64,000 bases of DNA from Nitrospirota bacterium (GTDB lineage Bacteria; Nitrospirota; Thermodesulfovibrionia; SZUA-242), in the NCBI GenBank assembly GCA_016212095.1, contig JACRHH010000015.1, forward strand, positions 62,001 to 126,000, read 5' to 3'. Below are positions 29,237-37,220 of the stretch, piece after piece (the first letter of the stretch is position 1; each line of letters opens with the position of its first letter). The notes under the pieces are model-generated. The model saw only the letters and a program-made list of their open reading frames with translations, made no database searches and was not told the DNA's origin. The position numbers were made by a program, and so were the translations under genes.

Positions 29237-29940
29237 TGGGCCTTCAGGTTAGCCTCCAAAAGAAGCTAAACGGCTTCAACCTTGATATCGGCTGGGAAAT
29301 ACGTAATGAGCTGGCCGTGCTCTTCGGTTTTTCAGGCGCAGGCAAGTCCATGACGCTTCAGTTGATTGCCGGTCTTATGAGGCCCGACAACGGGAGGGTG
29401 AGCCTTGATGACACGATATACTATGACAGCGTGACAAACACCGATTTCCCGGCGAATAAACGTCCATTTGGCTATGTTTTTCAAAACCTTGCGCTCTTTC
29501 CGCACATGACTGTTATCGGAAATATTCTTTATGGCGCCCCATCGGCACAGAAGCATGAAAAAATGAATCATGCCCTGGAGATGATACGCGCATTCAGGCT
29601 CGCGGGGCTTGAAGGCAGATACCCTCATGAGATATCCGGAGGCCAGAAGCAGCGGGTTGCGGTTGCAAGGGCGCTGATGCGGCGGCCACGGGCGCTATTG
29701 CTTGATGAACCGTTTTCGGCGCTTGACCGGCCTCTCCGCATCGAAATGCGAGGTTTTCTGCGGGAAGTCAGGGACGAATTCAATATTCCCGTGATACTGG
29801 TAACGCATGATTTCGAAGAGGCATCCGCGATAGCGGATAAAGTAATCATTTATGAGCATGGCCGGATAGCTCAAACCGGCACCCCGGAAGAGATCCGAAG
29901 CGCCGAAACGCCGTCCGGGGCCTGTGCCGTCAGGGTATAA
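29236..29940 (+). CDS. modC: molybdate ABC transporter ATP-binding protein (no TOBE domain)
   Basis: 234 residues: Walker A GFSGAGKS, Q-loop VFQNLALFPHM, signature ISGGQKQRVAVARAL, Walker B RALLLDEPFSALD, H-loop LVTHDFEEA. Ends shortly after the ABC domain, whereas many ModC proteins of about 350 residues add a C-terminal TOBE molybdate-sensing domain. The ATG at 29236 is chosen; the open frame upstream is inside modB. Confidence 0.95.
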   Translation: MGLQVSLQKKLNGFNLDIGWEIRNELAVLFGFSGAGKSMTLQLIAGLMRPDNGRVSLDDTIYYDSVTNTDFPANKRPFGYVFQNLALFPHMTVIGNILYGAPSAQKHEKMNHALEMIRAFRLAGLEGRYPHEISGGQKQRVAVARALMRRPRALLLDEPFSALDRPLRIEMRGFLREVRDEFNIPVILVTHDFEEASAIADKVIIYEHGRIAQTGTPEEIRSAETPSGACAVRV

Positions 29941-30175
29941 ATTTTTTCTGGAGTTTTTCGAACAAACCTGTATAATCTCCACGTGCGAGCTTACTGGTTC
30001 CGCCAAAGTCCGGATTGCAGTCCGATTCGTCCGCATGAAAATGATTCTGTCAATCACTTCACGCGGCACGTGCGTTATATTCCCCTATGAGCTTGAAATC
30101 TTGTTTCGGAAACACCGTTGACCGTGATGAAATCCTTACGATTCGGCGCGGCGCCGGTAACTAGGAGGGCTTGAA

Positions 30176-30952
30176 ATGGCCAAGAAGGAAAAAATACTTG
30201 TTCTCGACGACGATCCGGCGGTAACGCTAAGTTGTCAGCGAATCCTCGGCGTTGAGGGATACAGCATAACGACCGTTGCCCGCGGCGAGGACGCCATCAA
30301 GCGGGTGTCAAGCGAGGAGTTCGACCTGCTCATCTCCGACGTCAGGCTGCCGGACATCAGCGGCATAACGGTCTTGAAGGAGACGAAACTCATCCAGCCG
30401 AAGATGGACGTTGCGATAATAACAGGCTATCCCACGCTTGAGGACGCGCGTGAATCGGTGCGGCTTGGCGCGTTCGAGTTTCTGGAGAAACCGTTCACGC
30501 CGGAGTTCATGCTGAACATGGCCCGAAGGGTGTTCGACGAGCGCGGCTGGATACTTCGCAAGGCGTTCATCGACGAGTTCAGAAACTCCATAGTCGATCT
30601 GCGCGATCAGGACAATCCGGTGCTTTTCTACAAGGAAGGCACATGGGCGCGGCCCTTGAAGGGCGGCATGTGGGAGGTCGGATGCGACCTTCGTTACCTG
30701 CTTCTTGAGGGGCAGATGGTGTATGTGGAACTCACCGACAAGCTTCCCGCGCTGGTTGCGGGCGAAAGCTTCGGCCAGGTTGTGCTTGGCGACGGCAGGA
30801 GCCATGAGCTTCTTGCCCCGATGACCGGCAGGGTGCGCGAGCTCAACATGGGCGCAAACAACGCCGTCAGCGAGCTGGTGCGCGACAATCTGGCGCAGGG
30901 CTGGCTGCTGTGGCTTGCCAGAATCGCGCCGATCGAGGGCGCGCGGCTGTAA
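30176..30952 (+). CDS. response regulator: receiver fused to GcvH-like domain
   Basis: 258 residues. Receiver (1-120) with acidic pocket LDDDP, phosphoacceptor Asp55 (LLISDVRLPD) and Lys105 (EKPFTP). The second half (about 145-252) matches the glycine-cleavage H-protein/lipoyl fold: GTWARPLKGGMWEVGCDLRYLLL, MVYVELTDKLPALVAGESFGQVVL, LLAPMTGRVRELN, GWLLWLARIAP. The lipoyl-lysine position (VVLGDGRSHELLAP) has no lysine, so it is probably not lipoylated. GGAGGG ribosome site. First gene of the oxidoreductase operon; 34 bp before the REC-NuoE gene. Confidence 0.85.
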   Translation: MAKKEKILVLDDDPAVTLSCQRILGVEGYSITTVARGEDAIKRVSSEEFDLLISDVRLPDISGITVLKETKLIQPKMDVAIITGYPTLEDARESVRLGAFEFLEKPFTPEFMLNMARRVFDERGWILRKAFIDEFRNSIVDLRDQDNPVLFYKEGTWARPLKGGMWEVGCDLRYLLLEGQMVYVELTDKLPALVAGESFGQVVLGDGRSHELLAPMTGRVRELNMGANNAVSELVRDNLAQGWLLWLARIAPIEGARL

Positions 30953-30986
30953 CTGTGTTTCTCAATTAATAATCCCGGAGAACTGT

Positions 30987-31892
30987 ATGACAGAAAACGG
31001 CTTGAAGATACTTGTCGTGGACGATGAAAGCATCGTTATAAGAAGCTGCGAGATCGTGCTGAAGGGCGCGGGCTATCATATGGAAGGCGCGCTTGGCGGG
31101 CGCGAGGCGATCCTGAAGATGGAAAAAGAGCGCTACGACCTCGTTTTCACCGATCTGAAAATGCCTGAGGTTGACGGCATCACGCTCATCCGCTGGCTCA
31201 GGAACTCGCGGCCAGACACCGGCATCGTGATACTCACCGGCTATCCGTCGCAGGACACGATAAAGGAGGCTCTTGGGCTTGGGATAATCGATTACGTGCC
31301 GAAGCCGTTCACGCCTGCGGTGCTTCTCGATGTGACAAGGCGCGCGGTGCAGTGGCTTGAAACCCGGAAGCCGGGAGCCTTTGCAATATCCGCCGAGATG
31401 TCGTCGCCTGCCGAGCCTGTCCGCGACGATTTTCCGCCCGCGATGGCAGCCGAGCTTGACAAGGTCATCGCGCATTACAAGCATATCCCCGGAAGCCTTA
31501 TACCGGTCTTGCAGCGGGCGCAGGAGATGATAGGCTGGCTTCCCGTCGCCGCTCTCAAGCGCGTGTCGAAGGGCATGAATATTCCAGCCGCCGAGGTTCA
31601 CAGCGTTGTGAGCTTCTACTCGTTTTTCACCATGAAACCGCGCGGCGACCACAACATCAGGGTGTGTCTCGGAACCGCCTGCTACGTGAAACGGGCCGAG
31701 GAGATACTGCGCAATCTGAAGGAGGGGCTTGGGATCGGAGTGGGCGAGGTGACGCCGGACAGGAAATTCTCGCTTGAGGAAGTCCGCTGTCTGGGCGCGT
31801 GCGGTCTTGCGCCTGTTGTGGTGGTTGACCACGACACGTTCGGCGGAATCGATCCGAAGAACTCGATGGAAATCGTTGAGAAGTACCGTTAA
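30987..31892 (+). CDS. receiver domain fused to NuoE/HndA-type [2Fe-2S] subunit
   Basis: 301 residues. Receiver (1-125) with ILVVDDES, phosphoacceptor Asp56 (VFTDLKMP) and Lys106 (PKPFTP). Linker about 126-155, then a 24-kDa NuoE-type thioredoxin-like domain: IPVLQRAQEMIGWLP, VHSVVSFYSFF, and the [2Fe-2S] ligands Cys227, Cys232 (CLGTAC) and Cys268, Cys272 (CLGAC). NuoE normally starts directly with its helical domain. ATG at 30987 follows CCCGGAGAACTGT. Followed by HndB-like and NuoF-like subunits. Confidence 0.9.
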   Translation: MTENGLKILVVDDESIVIRSCEIVLKGAGYHMEGALGGREAILKMEKERYDLVFTDLKMPEVDGITLIRWLRNSRPDTGIVILTGYPSQDTIKEALGLGIIDYVPKPFTPAVLLDVTRRAVQWLETRKPGAFAISAEMSSPAEPVRDDFPPAMAAELDKVIAHYKHIPGSLIPVLQRAQEMIGWLPVAALKRVSKGMNIPAAEVHSVVSFYSFFTMKPRGDHNIRVCLGTACYVKRAEEILRNLKEGLGIGVGEVTPDRKFSLEEVRCLGACGLAPVVVVDHDTFGGIDPKNSMEIVEKYR

Positions 31893-31907
31893 GGGGGCAA
31901 GCAGGAA

Positions 31908-32291
31908 ATGGCAAGACTGACGATAGACGATCTGAAAAGAATAAAGGAAAAGCACAAGGAAGAATTCTCGCTTCGCGAGGGAGGATACAGGGCGAAGGTG
32001 ACTGTGCATATGGGAACGTGCGGCATAGCCGCCGGGGCGCGTGAAATAATGACTGCGCTTATGGCGGAGCTTCGCGAAGCGGGGGCCGAGGGCGTGATAG
32101 TTGCCACGTCGGGCTGCGCCGGATTGTGCAGCAAGGAGCCGCTTGCCACTGTCGAGATGCACGGGCAGCCGCCGGTGAAGTATGGCGAGCTTACCGAGGC
32201 GAAGATCAAGACCATCGTGAAAGAGCATGTGATCGGCGGCGCGCCGGTCGAGAAGCTGGCGCTTGTTACCGGCAGCGAAACGGCGTATTAG
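31908..32291 (+). CDS. HndB-like (2Fe-2S) thioredoxin-fold ferredoxin subunit
   Basis: 127 residues. N-terminal helix MARLTIDDLKRIKEKHKEE, typical of HndB-type proteins of NAD(P)-reducing hydrogenases, then a thioredoxin-like [2Fe-2S] domain with VHMGTCGIAAGAREI and ATSGCAGLCSKEPLATVEMHGQPPVKYGEL. Only one Cys (Cys38) is in the first cluster segment (usually C-x4-C in relatives), so the cluster may be incomplete or use another ligand. Sits between NuoE- and NuoF-type genes. Confidence 0.85.
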   Translation: MARLTIDDLKRIKEKHKEEFSLREGGYRAKVTVHMGTCGIAAGAREIMTALMAELREAGAEGVIVATSGCAGLCSKEPLATVEMHGQPPVKYGELTEAKIKTIVKEHVIGGAPVEKLALVTGSETAY

Positions 32292-32305
32292 CGGGTTTTG
32301 TTATG

Positions 32306-32358
32306 AAATCCCCCCTACCCCCCTTTGGCAAAGGGGGGTGGCATAGCCGGGGGGATTT
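32306..32358. repeat. GC-rich palindromic intergenic repeat, copy 1
   Basis: Complex palindrome with arms AAATCCCCCC...GGGGGGATTT and inner CCCCCCTTTG/CAAAGGGGGG and GGC/GCC. Shares the block GGGGGGTGGC-N2-AGCCGGGGGGA with 47537-47587. Lies inside the operon between the HndB-like and NuoF-like genes, which leaves 112 bp non-coding there. Confidence 0.85.
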
Positions 32359-32403
32359 AAGTGTGAAATTAAAACGACTTCATTGACGAAGGAGATTTTA
32401 TAG

Positions 32404-34317
32404 ATGGAACAGTATCGCGCGCACTTGATGATATGCGCCGGAACAGGTTGTGTTGCCAGCGGCTCGCTGAAGGTGCGGGACGCGCTCGATGTCGAAATCA
32501 GAAAACGCGGCCTTGAAAAAGAGGTCAAGGTGGTGCTCACCGGCTGCAACGGTTTCTGCGCCAAAGGGCCGATCATCGCGGTTCACCCCGGCGAAATCTT
32601 CTATCAGGTTGTTAAGCCGGAAGACGTGCCGCTTCTTGTCGAGGAGCATTTCATAAAGGGCAGACCGGTCGAAAAGCTGATGTACAAGATGCCCGCCGAC
32701 AAAAAGGCCATTCCGGTGATGAACGAAATCCCGTTCTTCAAGCATCAGGTGCTTCGCGTGCTTCGGAACAAGGGCATGATCGACCCGGACAGCATCGAGG
32801 AATACATAGCGCGCGACGGCTATCAGGCCGCCGCGAAGGCGCTTCTTGAGATGTCGCAGCAGGAGATTATCGACACGGTAAAGGGCTCCGGAATCAGGGG
32901 CAGGGGCGGCGCGGGCTTCCCCACCGGCCTCAAGTGGGAGTTCACCTCCAAGTCGGCGGCGGATCAGAAATACCTGCTCTGTAACGGCGACGAGGGCGAT
33001 CCGGGCGCGTTCATGGACAGATCGGTGATGGAGGCCGACCCGCATTCGGTGATCGAGGGCATGGTGATCGGCTCGAAGGCGATCGGCGCTACAAAGGGCT
33101 ACATATACGTGCGCGCCGAATATCCGCTTGCCGTCGAGCGATTGAAAAAGGCCATAAAAGACGCGAACGAGGCCGGGCTTCTCGGCAGGAACATCCTCGA
33201 TTCCGGCTACGATTTCGAGCTTGACGTTTACCTTGGCGCGGGCGCTTTCGTCTGCGGCGAGGAGACGGCGCTGATGCGCTCCATCGAGGGCCAGCGCGGA
33301 ATGCCGAGGCCGAGGCCTCCGTTTCCGGCGCACAAGGGGCTTTGGGACAAGCCCACGGTGCTGAACAACGTGGAAACCTTCGCGCAGATTGCGCCGATAA
33401 TTCTAAACGGAGCCGACTGGTACAAGAGCCTCGGAACCGAGAAATCCACCGGCACGAAGGTCTTCGCGCTCACCGGCGCGATAACAAACGTGGGCCTTGT
33501 TGAGGTGCCGATGGGCATTCCGCTTCGCACCATCATCTACGACATCGGCGGCGGAATATCCAAAAAGGGCAAGAAATTCAAGGCGGTGCAGATGGGCGGC
33601 CCGTCGGGCGGCTGCATACCCGAACACCTGCTCGATACGCCGGTTGACTTCGATTCGATCAATGCCACAGGCGCGATCATGGGATCGGGCGGCATGGTGG
33701 TGATGGACGAGGACAACTGCATGGTCAGCCTCGCCAAGTTTTTTCTCGGTTTCACTGCGGATGAATCGTGCGGCAAATGCCCGCCATGCCGCGTGGGTAC
33801 ACGCGTGATGCTCGACACACTCATCGACATAACCGAGGGGCGCGGCAAGCCGGGCGATGTTGAAACCCTGCTCGACCTCTGCGAGGACATAAAGGCCACC
33901 TCGCTCTGCGGCCTTGGACAGACAGCGCCGAATCCGGTGCTGACAACGATCAAGTATTTCCGCGAGGAATACGAGTCGCACATCCACGACAAATGGTGCA
34001 AGACAGGCGTATGCCGCGATCTTGCAAGCTTCGAGATCGATGCGGCGATATGCACCGGATGCGGCGTCTGCGCGCGGGCATGTCCGCAGAAGGCGATAAC
34101 CGGCGAGAAGAAACAGCCGCACAAGATCATTCAGGAGCTATGCATTCAATGCCGCACATGCTACGACCGATGCAAGTTCGGCTCGATAAAAATAGGCCCC
34201 GGACTGAAGTTCGCGAAAGCCGGAGCGACGAATGCGGCGGTTGCCGATGCAACTGCGGTTGGTGGGCCCGCTGCGGTTGCCGATGCAACCGCAGTTGGTA
34301 ATAGAGGTGAGAAATAA
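32404..34317 (+). CDS. NuoF/HndC-type NADH-binding flavo-iron-sulfur subunit
   Basis: 637 residues, diaphorase subunit. N-terminal thioredoxin-like [2Fe-2S] domain (Cys11, Cys16, Cys48, Cys52), then the NuoF core: GSGIRGRGGAGFPTGLKWEF (FMN/NAD glycine-rich loop), YLLCNGDEGDPGAFMDR, AGAFVCGEETALMRSIEGQRG, the [4Fe-4S] site SCGKCPPCRVGTR...SLCGLGQTAPNPV, and a C-terminal 2x[4Fe-4S] ferredoxin (from about residue 550, CTGCGVCARACP and CIQCRTCYDRC). The tail AVADATAVGGPAAVADATAVG comes from a 36-bp DNA repeat. Stop overlaps the next ATG by 1 nt. Confidence 0.95.
   Translation: MEQYRAHLMICAGTGCVASGSLKVRDALDVEIRKRGLEKEVKVVLTGCNGFCAKGPIIAVHPGEIFYQVVKPEDVPLLVEEHFIKGRPVEKLMYKMPADKKAIPVMNEIPFFKHQVLRVLRNKGMIDPDSIEEYIARDGYQAAAKALLEMSQQEIIDTVKGSGIRGRGGAGFPTGLKWEFTSKSAADQKYLLCNGDEGDPGAFMDRSVMEADPHSVIEGMVIGSKAIGATKGYIYVRAEYPLAVERLKKAIKDANEAGLLGRNILDSGYDFELDVYLGAGAFVCGEETALMRSIEGQRGMPRPRPPFPAHKGLWDKPTVLNNVETFAQIAPIILNGADWYKSLGTEKSTGTKVFALTGAITNVGLVEVPMGIPLRTIIYDIGGGISKKGKKFKAVQMGGPSGGCIPEHLLDTPVDFDSINATGAIMGSGGMVVMDEDNCMVSLAKFFLGFTADESCGKCPPCRVGTRVMLDTLIDITEGRGKPGDVETLLDLCEDIKATSLCGLGQTAPNPVLTTIKYFREEYESHIHDKWCKTGVCRDLASFEIDAAICTGCGVCARACPQKAITGEKKQPHKIIQELCIQCRTCYDRCKFGSIKIGPGLKFAKAGATNAAVADATAVGGPAAVADATAVGNRGEK
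34237..34298. repeat. 36-bp period direct repeat at the 3' end of the NuoF-like gene
   Basis: Two near-identical 26-bp copies at 34237-34262 and 34273-34298 (start GCGGTTGCCGATGCAAC), in frame, encoding AVADATAVG twice. Confidence 0.85.
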
Positions 34318-36770
34318 TGATTGAACTAACCATAAACGGAAAGCCTGTTCAGGCCGAGGATGGCGCGACCATCCTCAAGACCGCGAAGGCCAACGGAATA
34401 AAGATACCGAATCTTTGCTGGGACAAACGCCTGCGCCCTTACGGCGGATGCCGCCTCTGCGTGGTTGAGCTTGAAGGCCAGCCGCGCTTGTTCGCCGCCT
34501 GTTCAACTCCGGTGCAGCCCGGCATGAAGGTTCTTACAGACACGCCGAAGCTTAAAAAAGCCCGCCAGACGGTGCTTGAGCTGCTGCTTGTGCATCATCC
34601 GCTCGACTGTCCGGTCTGCGACAAGGCCGGCGAGTGCGACCTGCAAGACCTTGCCTACGAGTATGGCAAGCCCGAAGGCAGGTTCATCCGGTGGCGGAAA
34701 GACAAGCCCGCCGACGTGCGAGGCCCGCTTATCGAGCTTAACTCAAACCGCTGCATACTCTGCGGAAAATGCGTGCGCATCTGCGCCGAGCATCAGGGCC
34801 GTGGGGCGCTTGGGTTCATGGGACGCGGATTTCCGACGGTTGTCACCCCGGCCTTCGGCGAGATTCTGGAATGCGACTACTGCGGCCAGTGCGTTGACGC
34901 TTGCCCCACCGGCGCGCTTGTGGCCAAGCCGTACAAATACAAGGCGCGGGCGTGGTATCTGGACGAAAAGGATTCCATCTGCTCATACTGCGGCTGCGGC
35001 TGCACGCTCACGCTCGGCATTCGCGAGGGCAAGATCCTTCGCGCGCGCGGCGAGGAAGACAAGGGCGTATCCGACGGAAACCTCTGCGGCAGGGGCAGGT
35101 TCGGCTTCGATTACGTTCACGATCCGGCGCGACTGAAGACGCCGCTTGTGCGCAAAGACGGCGAGCTTGTCGAAACAACATGGGACGAGGCGATGAAATA
35201 CGCAGCCGACGCGCTTCGCGAGGTGATTTCCAGGGGCGGGGCGCAATCCGTGGGCGCAATCGGATCGCACCGCTGCACCATGGAAGACAACCACATGCTC
35301 AAGCGGTTCATGACCGTGCTCGGTTCGGGCAACCTCGACTATTCCGGCGCGTTCGGCTATGGCCGGGCTCAGAAGGCGTGGGAGTCGTGCTTCGGCGCCG
35401 CGCCGCATAAAATAGATTTAAAATCGCCGCTTGGCAAGCAGGCGATTCTTGTTGTGGATTCCGACATCACGGTCACGCATCCGGTGTTCGGCCTGAACAT
35501 CATGCAGGCCGGACGCGAGGGCGCGCATATCATTACGTCCGATTTCCGCGAAACAAAGCTTACGCGCCATTCGTCAACGTGGCTTCGCAACAGGCCGGGA
35601 ACCGGAATCGCCATGGTTAACGGCATCATGAAGGCGATCATCGACGGCGGAATGTTCGACAAGTCTGCCGCCGAAAAGATTGAGGGTTTTGCGGCGCTTG
35701 CCGCATCGCTCGAAAATTACACGCCGGAAAAGGTTTCGGCGATGACCGGCGTTCCGGCTGAAAACATTGCCGCCGCCGCGGCAACTTTTGCCAAGGTCGG
35801 TTCACGGCTGATAGTTATGTCGCTAGGAACATCCGACAATACAAAAAACGCCGACCTTGTTCGCGCTGTTGCGAATCTTGCCATTCTTCTTGGCGACGGC
35901 CCCGAATCCGTGCAGATTCCGGCTGAATATGCTAATACGCTGGGCGCTTGGAGCGCGGGCATAAGGCCGGGTGAAGGGGGCAAAAGCGCCTCTTCGATGC
36001 TTTACGAGCCGGGCTCGGTGAACGCGCTTATCGTGATGGGCGAGGATCCGGTGTCGTCATTCCCCGACGGGGGAGGGATTCTGCGCGCATTGAAATCGCT
36101 TGATCTTCTGATAGTAAGCGCTATCACCATGAACGAGACCGCGAAGATGGCTAACGTTGTGTTCCCGGCCACAAGCTGGGGCGAGAAGGACGGCACTTTC
36201 ATGAACGCCGAGGGCCGCGCTCAGCGGATGCTTCGGGTTTCGGAGCCCACCGGCATGAGCATGCCGGACTGGCAGATCATCCGCAACCTGTCGTGGGCCA
36301 TGGACAAGGAGACCGACATACGCTCGATCGAGGACATTCGCAAGGAAATGGCCGATGTTGCTGTTGCAACTGAAGCATCTGTTTGCCGCTTTGCGCCTGC
36401 CCGGCAGCCTGCAATTCCGGCTGACGGCAATCATGTCTTGCTTGCGGTTCGCGATGTGCTTCAGCATTCGGGCAGCATGTCAACACGGTCGGAGGCGCTC
36501 GATCTGGTGGTGCGCGAGGCTGTGCTGGAGATCGGAGAGGCCGACGCGGAGCGGCTTGGCATTGCCGACAACGCGCACGTGAAGGTTACAACCGTGTCGC
36601 AACCGCATTATTCTGTTTACCTCAAGGCACGGATCAGCGATGAGCTTGTAAACGGCGTGGTGACAACCTCGATGCATTTTCCTTCGGGGCGTGTGAACAC
36701 TCTTGTGGGCTTGGCGGCGGACGGCGGCGCGGCACCGTGCATGGTGCGCATTGAAGCCGCATCCGGCTGA
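34317..36770 (+). CDS. NuoG/FdhA-like molybdopterin-family iron-sulfur subunit
   Basis: 817 residues. N-terminal [2Fe-2S] ferredoxin (Cys34, Cys45, Cys48, Cys62), NuoG-type His/Cys cluster (His94, Cys98, Cys101, Cys107), two [4Fe-4S] sites (CILCGKCVRIC; CDYCGQCVDACP), the molybdopterin-oxidoreductase [4Fe-4S] motif (CSYCGCGC...GNLCGRGRFG), and the catalytic domain. The segment where formate dehydrogenases carry the Cys/Sec metal ligand reads SGAFGYGRAQKAWE, without Cys or Sec. A C-terminal molybdopterin dinucleotide-binding domain is present (from about 715). It is therefore NuoG-like or a changed Mo enzyme rather than a standard formate dehydrogenase. modABC lie 4.4 kb upstream. Confidence 0.88.
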   Translation: MIELTINGKPVQAEDGATILKTAKANGIKIPNLCWDKRLRPYGGCRLCVVELEGQPRLFAACSTPVQPGMKVLTDTPKLKKARQTVLELLLVHHPLDCPVCDKAGECDLQDLAYEYGKPEGRFIRWRKDKPADVRGPLIELNSNRCILCGKCVRICAEHQGRGALGFMGRGFPTVVTPAFGEILECDYCGQCVDACPTGALVAKPYKYKARAWYLDEKDSICSYCGCGCTLTLGIREGKILRARGEEDKGVSDGNLCGRGRFGFDYVHDPARLKTPLVRKDGELVETTWDEAMKYAADALREVISRGGAQSVGAIGSHRCTMEDNHMLKRFMTVLGSGNLDYSGAFGYGRAQKAWESCFGAAPHKIDLKSPLGKQAILVVDSDITVTHPVFGLNIMQAGREGAHIITSDFRETKLTRHSSTWLRNRPGTGIAMVNGIMKAIIDGGMFDKSAAEKIEGFAALAASLENYTPEKVSAMTGVPAENIAAAAATFAKVGSRLIVMSLGTSDNTKNADLVRAVANLAILLGDGPESVQIPAEYANTLGAWSAGIRPGEGGKSASSMLYEPGSVNALIVMGEDPVSSFPDGGGILRALKSLDLLIVSAITMNETAKMANVVFPATSWGEKDGTFMNAEGRAQRMLRVSEPTGMSMPDWQIIRNLSWAMDKETDIRSIEDIRKEMADVAVATEASVCRFAPARQPAIPADGNHVLLAVRDVLQHSGSMSTRSEALDLVVREAVLEIGEADAERLGIADNAHVKVTTVSQPHYSVYLKARISDELVNGVVTTSMHFPSGRVNTLVGLAADGGAAPCMVRIEAASG

Positions 36771-36781
36771 TACGACACAGT

Positions 36782-37135
36782 ATGAGGCTTGAGCAGATCT
36801 CCGAACTTGTTGATGCTGTAGTTATTACCGGGACGGAAGAACCTGATGTCCCGGTAGAGGTTGAGCACTGCTACATAGCCGACCTGATGAGCGATGTCCT
36901 GGCGTTCTGTCCGCCCGACGCGCTTCTTATAACCGGGCTGACCAACACGCAGGTTGTCCGCACCGCAGATGTTGCGGATATAAAGGCGGTTGTTTTTGTG
37001 CAGTCGAAAAAGCCGGATCACGAAACAGTGGCGCTCGCCCGCAAAAAACAGCTTCCGCTTCTTACGACATCGCTTCCCGGATTCGAGGTATGCGCCCGTT
37101 TGCACAAGGCCGGACTGGGAATGGCGGGCGGGTGA
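36782..37135 (+). CDS. DRTGG-domain protein
   Basis: 117 residues: VDAVVITGTEEPDVPVEVEHCYIADLMSDVLAF...LLITGLTNTQVVRTADVADIKAVVFVQSKKPDHETVALARKKQLPLLTTSLPGFEVCARLHKAGL. This pattern is that of stand-alone DRTGG proteins, often next to NuoE/F-type hydrogenase or oxidoreductase subunits in anaerobes. Role unknown, possibly nucleotide or phosphate sensing. 11 bp after the NuoG-like gene, so last gene of the operon. Confidence 0.75.
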   Translation: MRLEQISELVDAVVITGTEEPDVPVEVEHCYIADLMSDVLAFCPPDALLITGLTNTQVVRTADVADIKAVVFVQSKKPDHETVALARKKQLPLLTTSLPGFEVCARLHKAGLGMAGG

Positions 37136-37220
37136 TGCATTAATCGGTTTTTGCCGTATACTGGTTTTGTAACCTGCGGCGAATGTTCCGCAAAACGTCT
37201 GAAACGCGGAGGTGACACAT

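Noticed and set aside
30060-30090. ModE-type operator (CGTTATATT-like) upstream of the oxidoreductase operon
   Set aside because: Only one half resembles the consensus; the second arm is not there.
30966-32228. 420-codon minus-strand open frame opposite the REC-NuoE and HndB-like genes
   Set aside because: It is antisense to two clear domain-bearing genes and its translation is rich in Arg, His, Leu with no recognisable motif; a typical shadow in GC-rich coding DNA.
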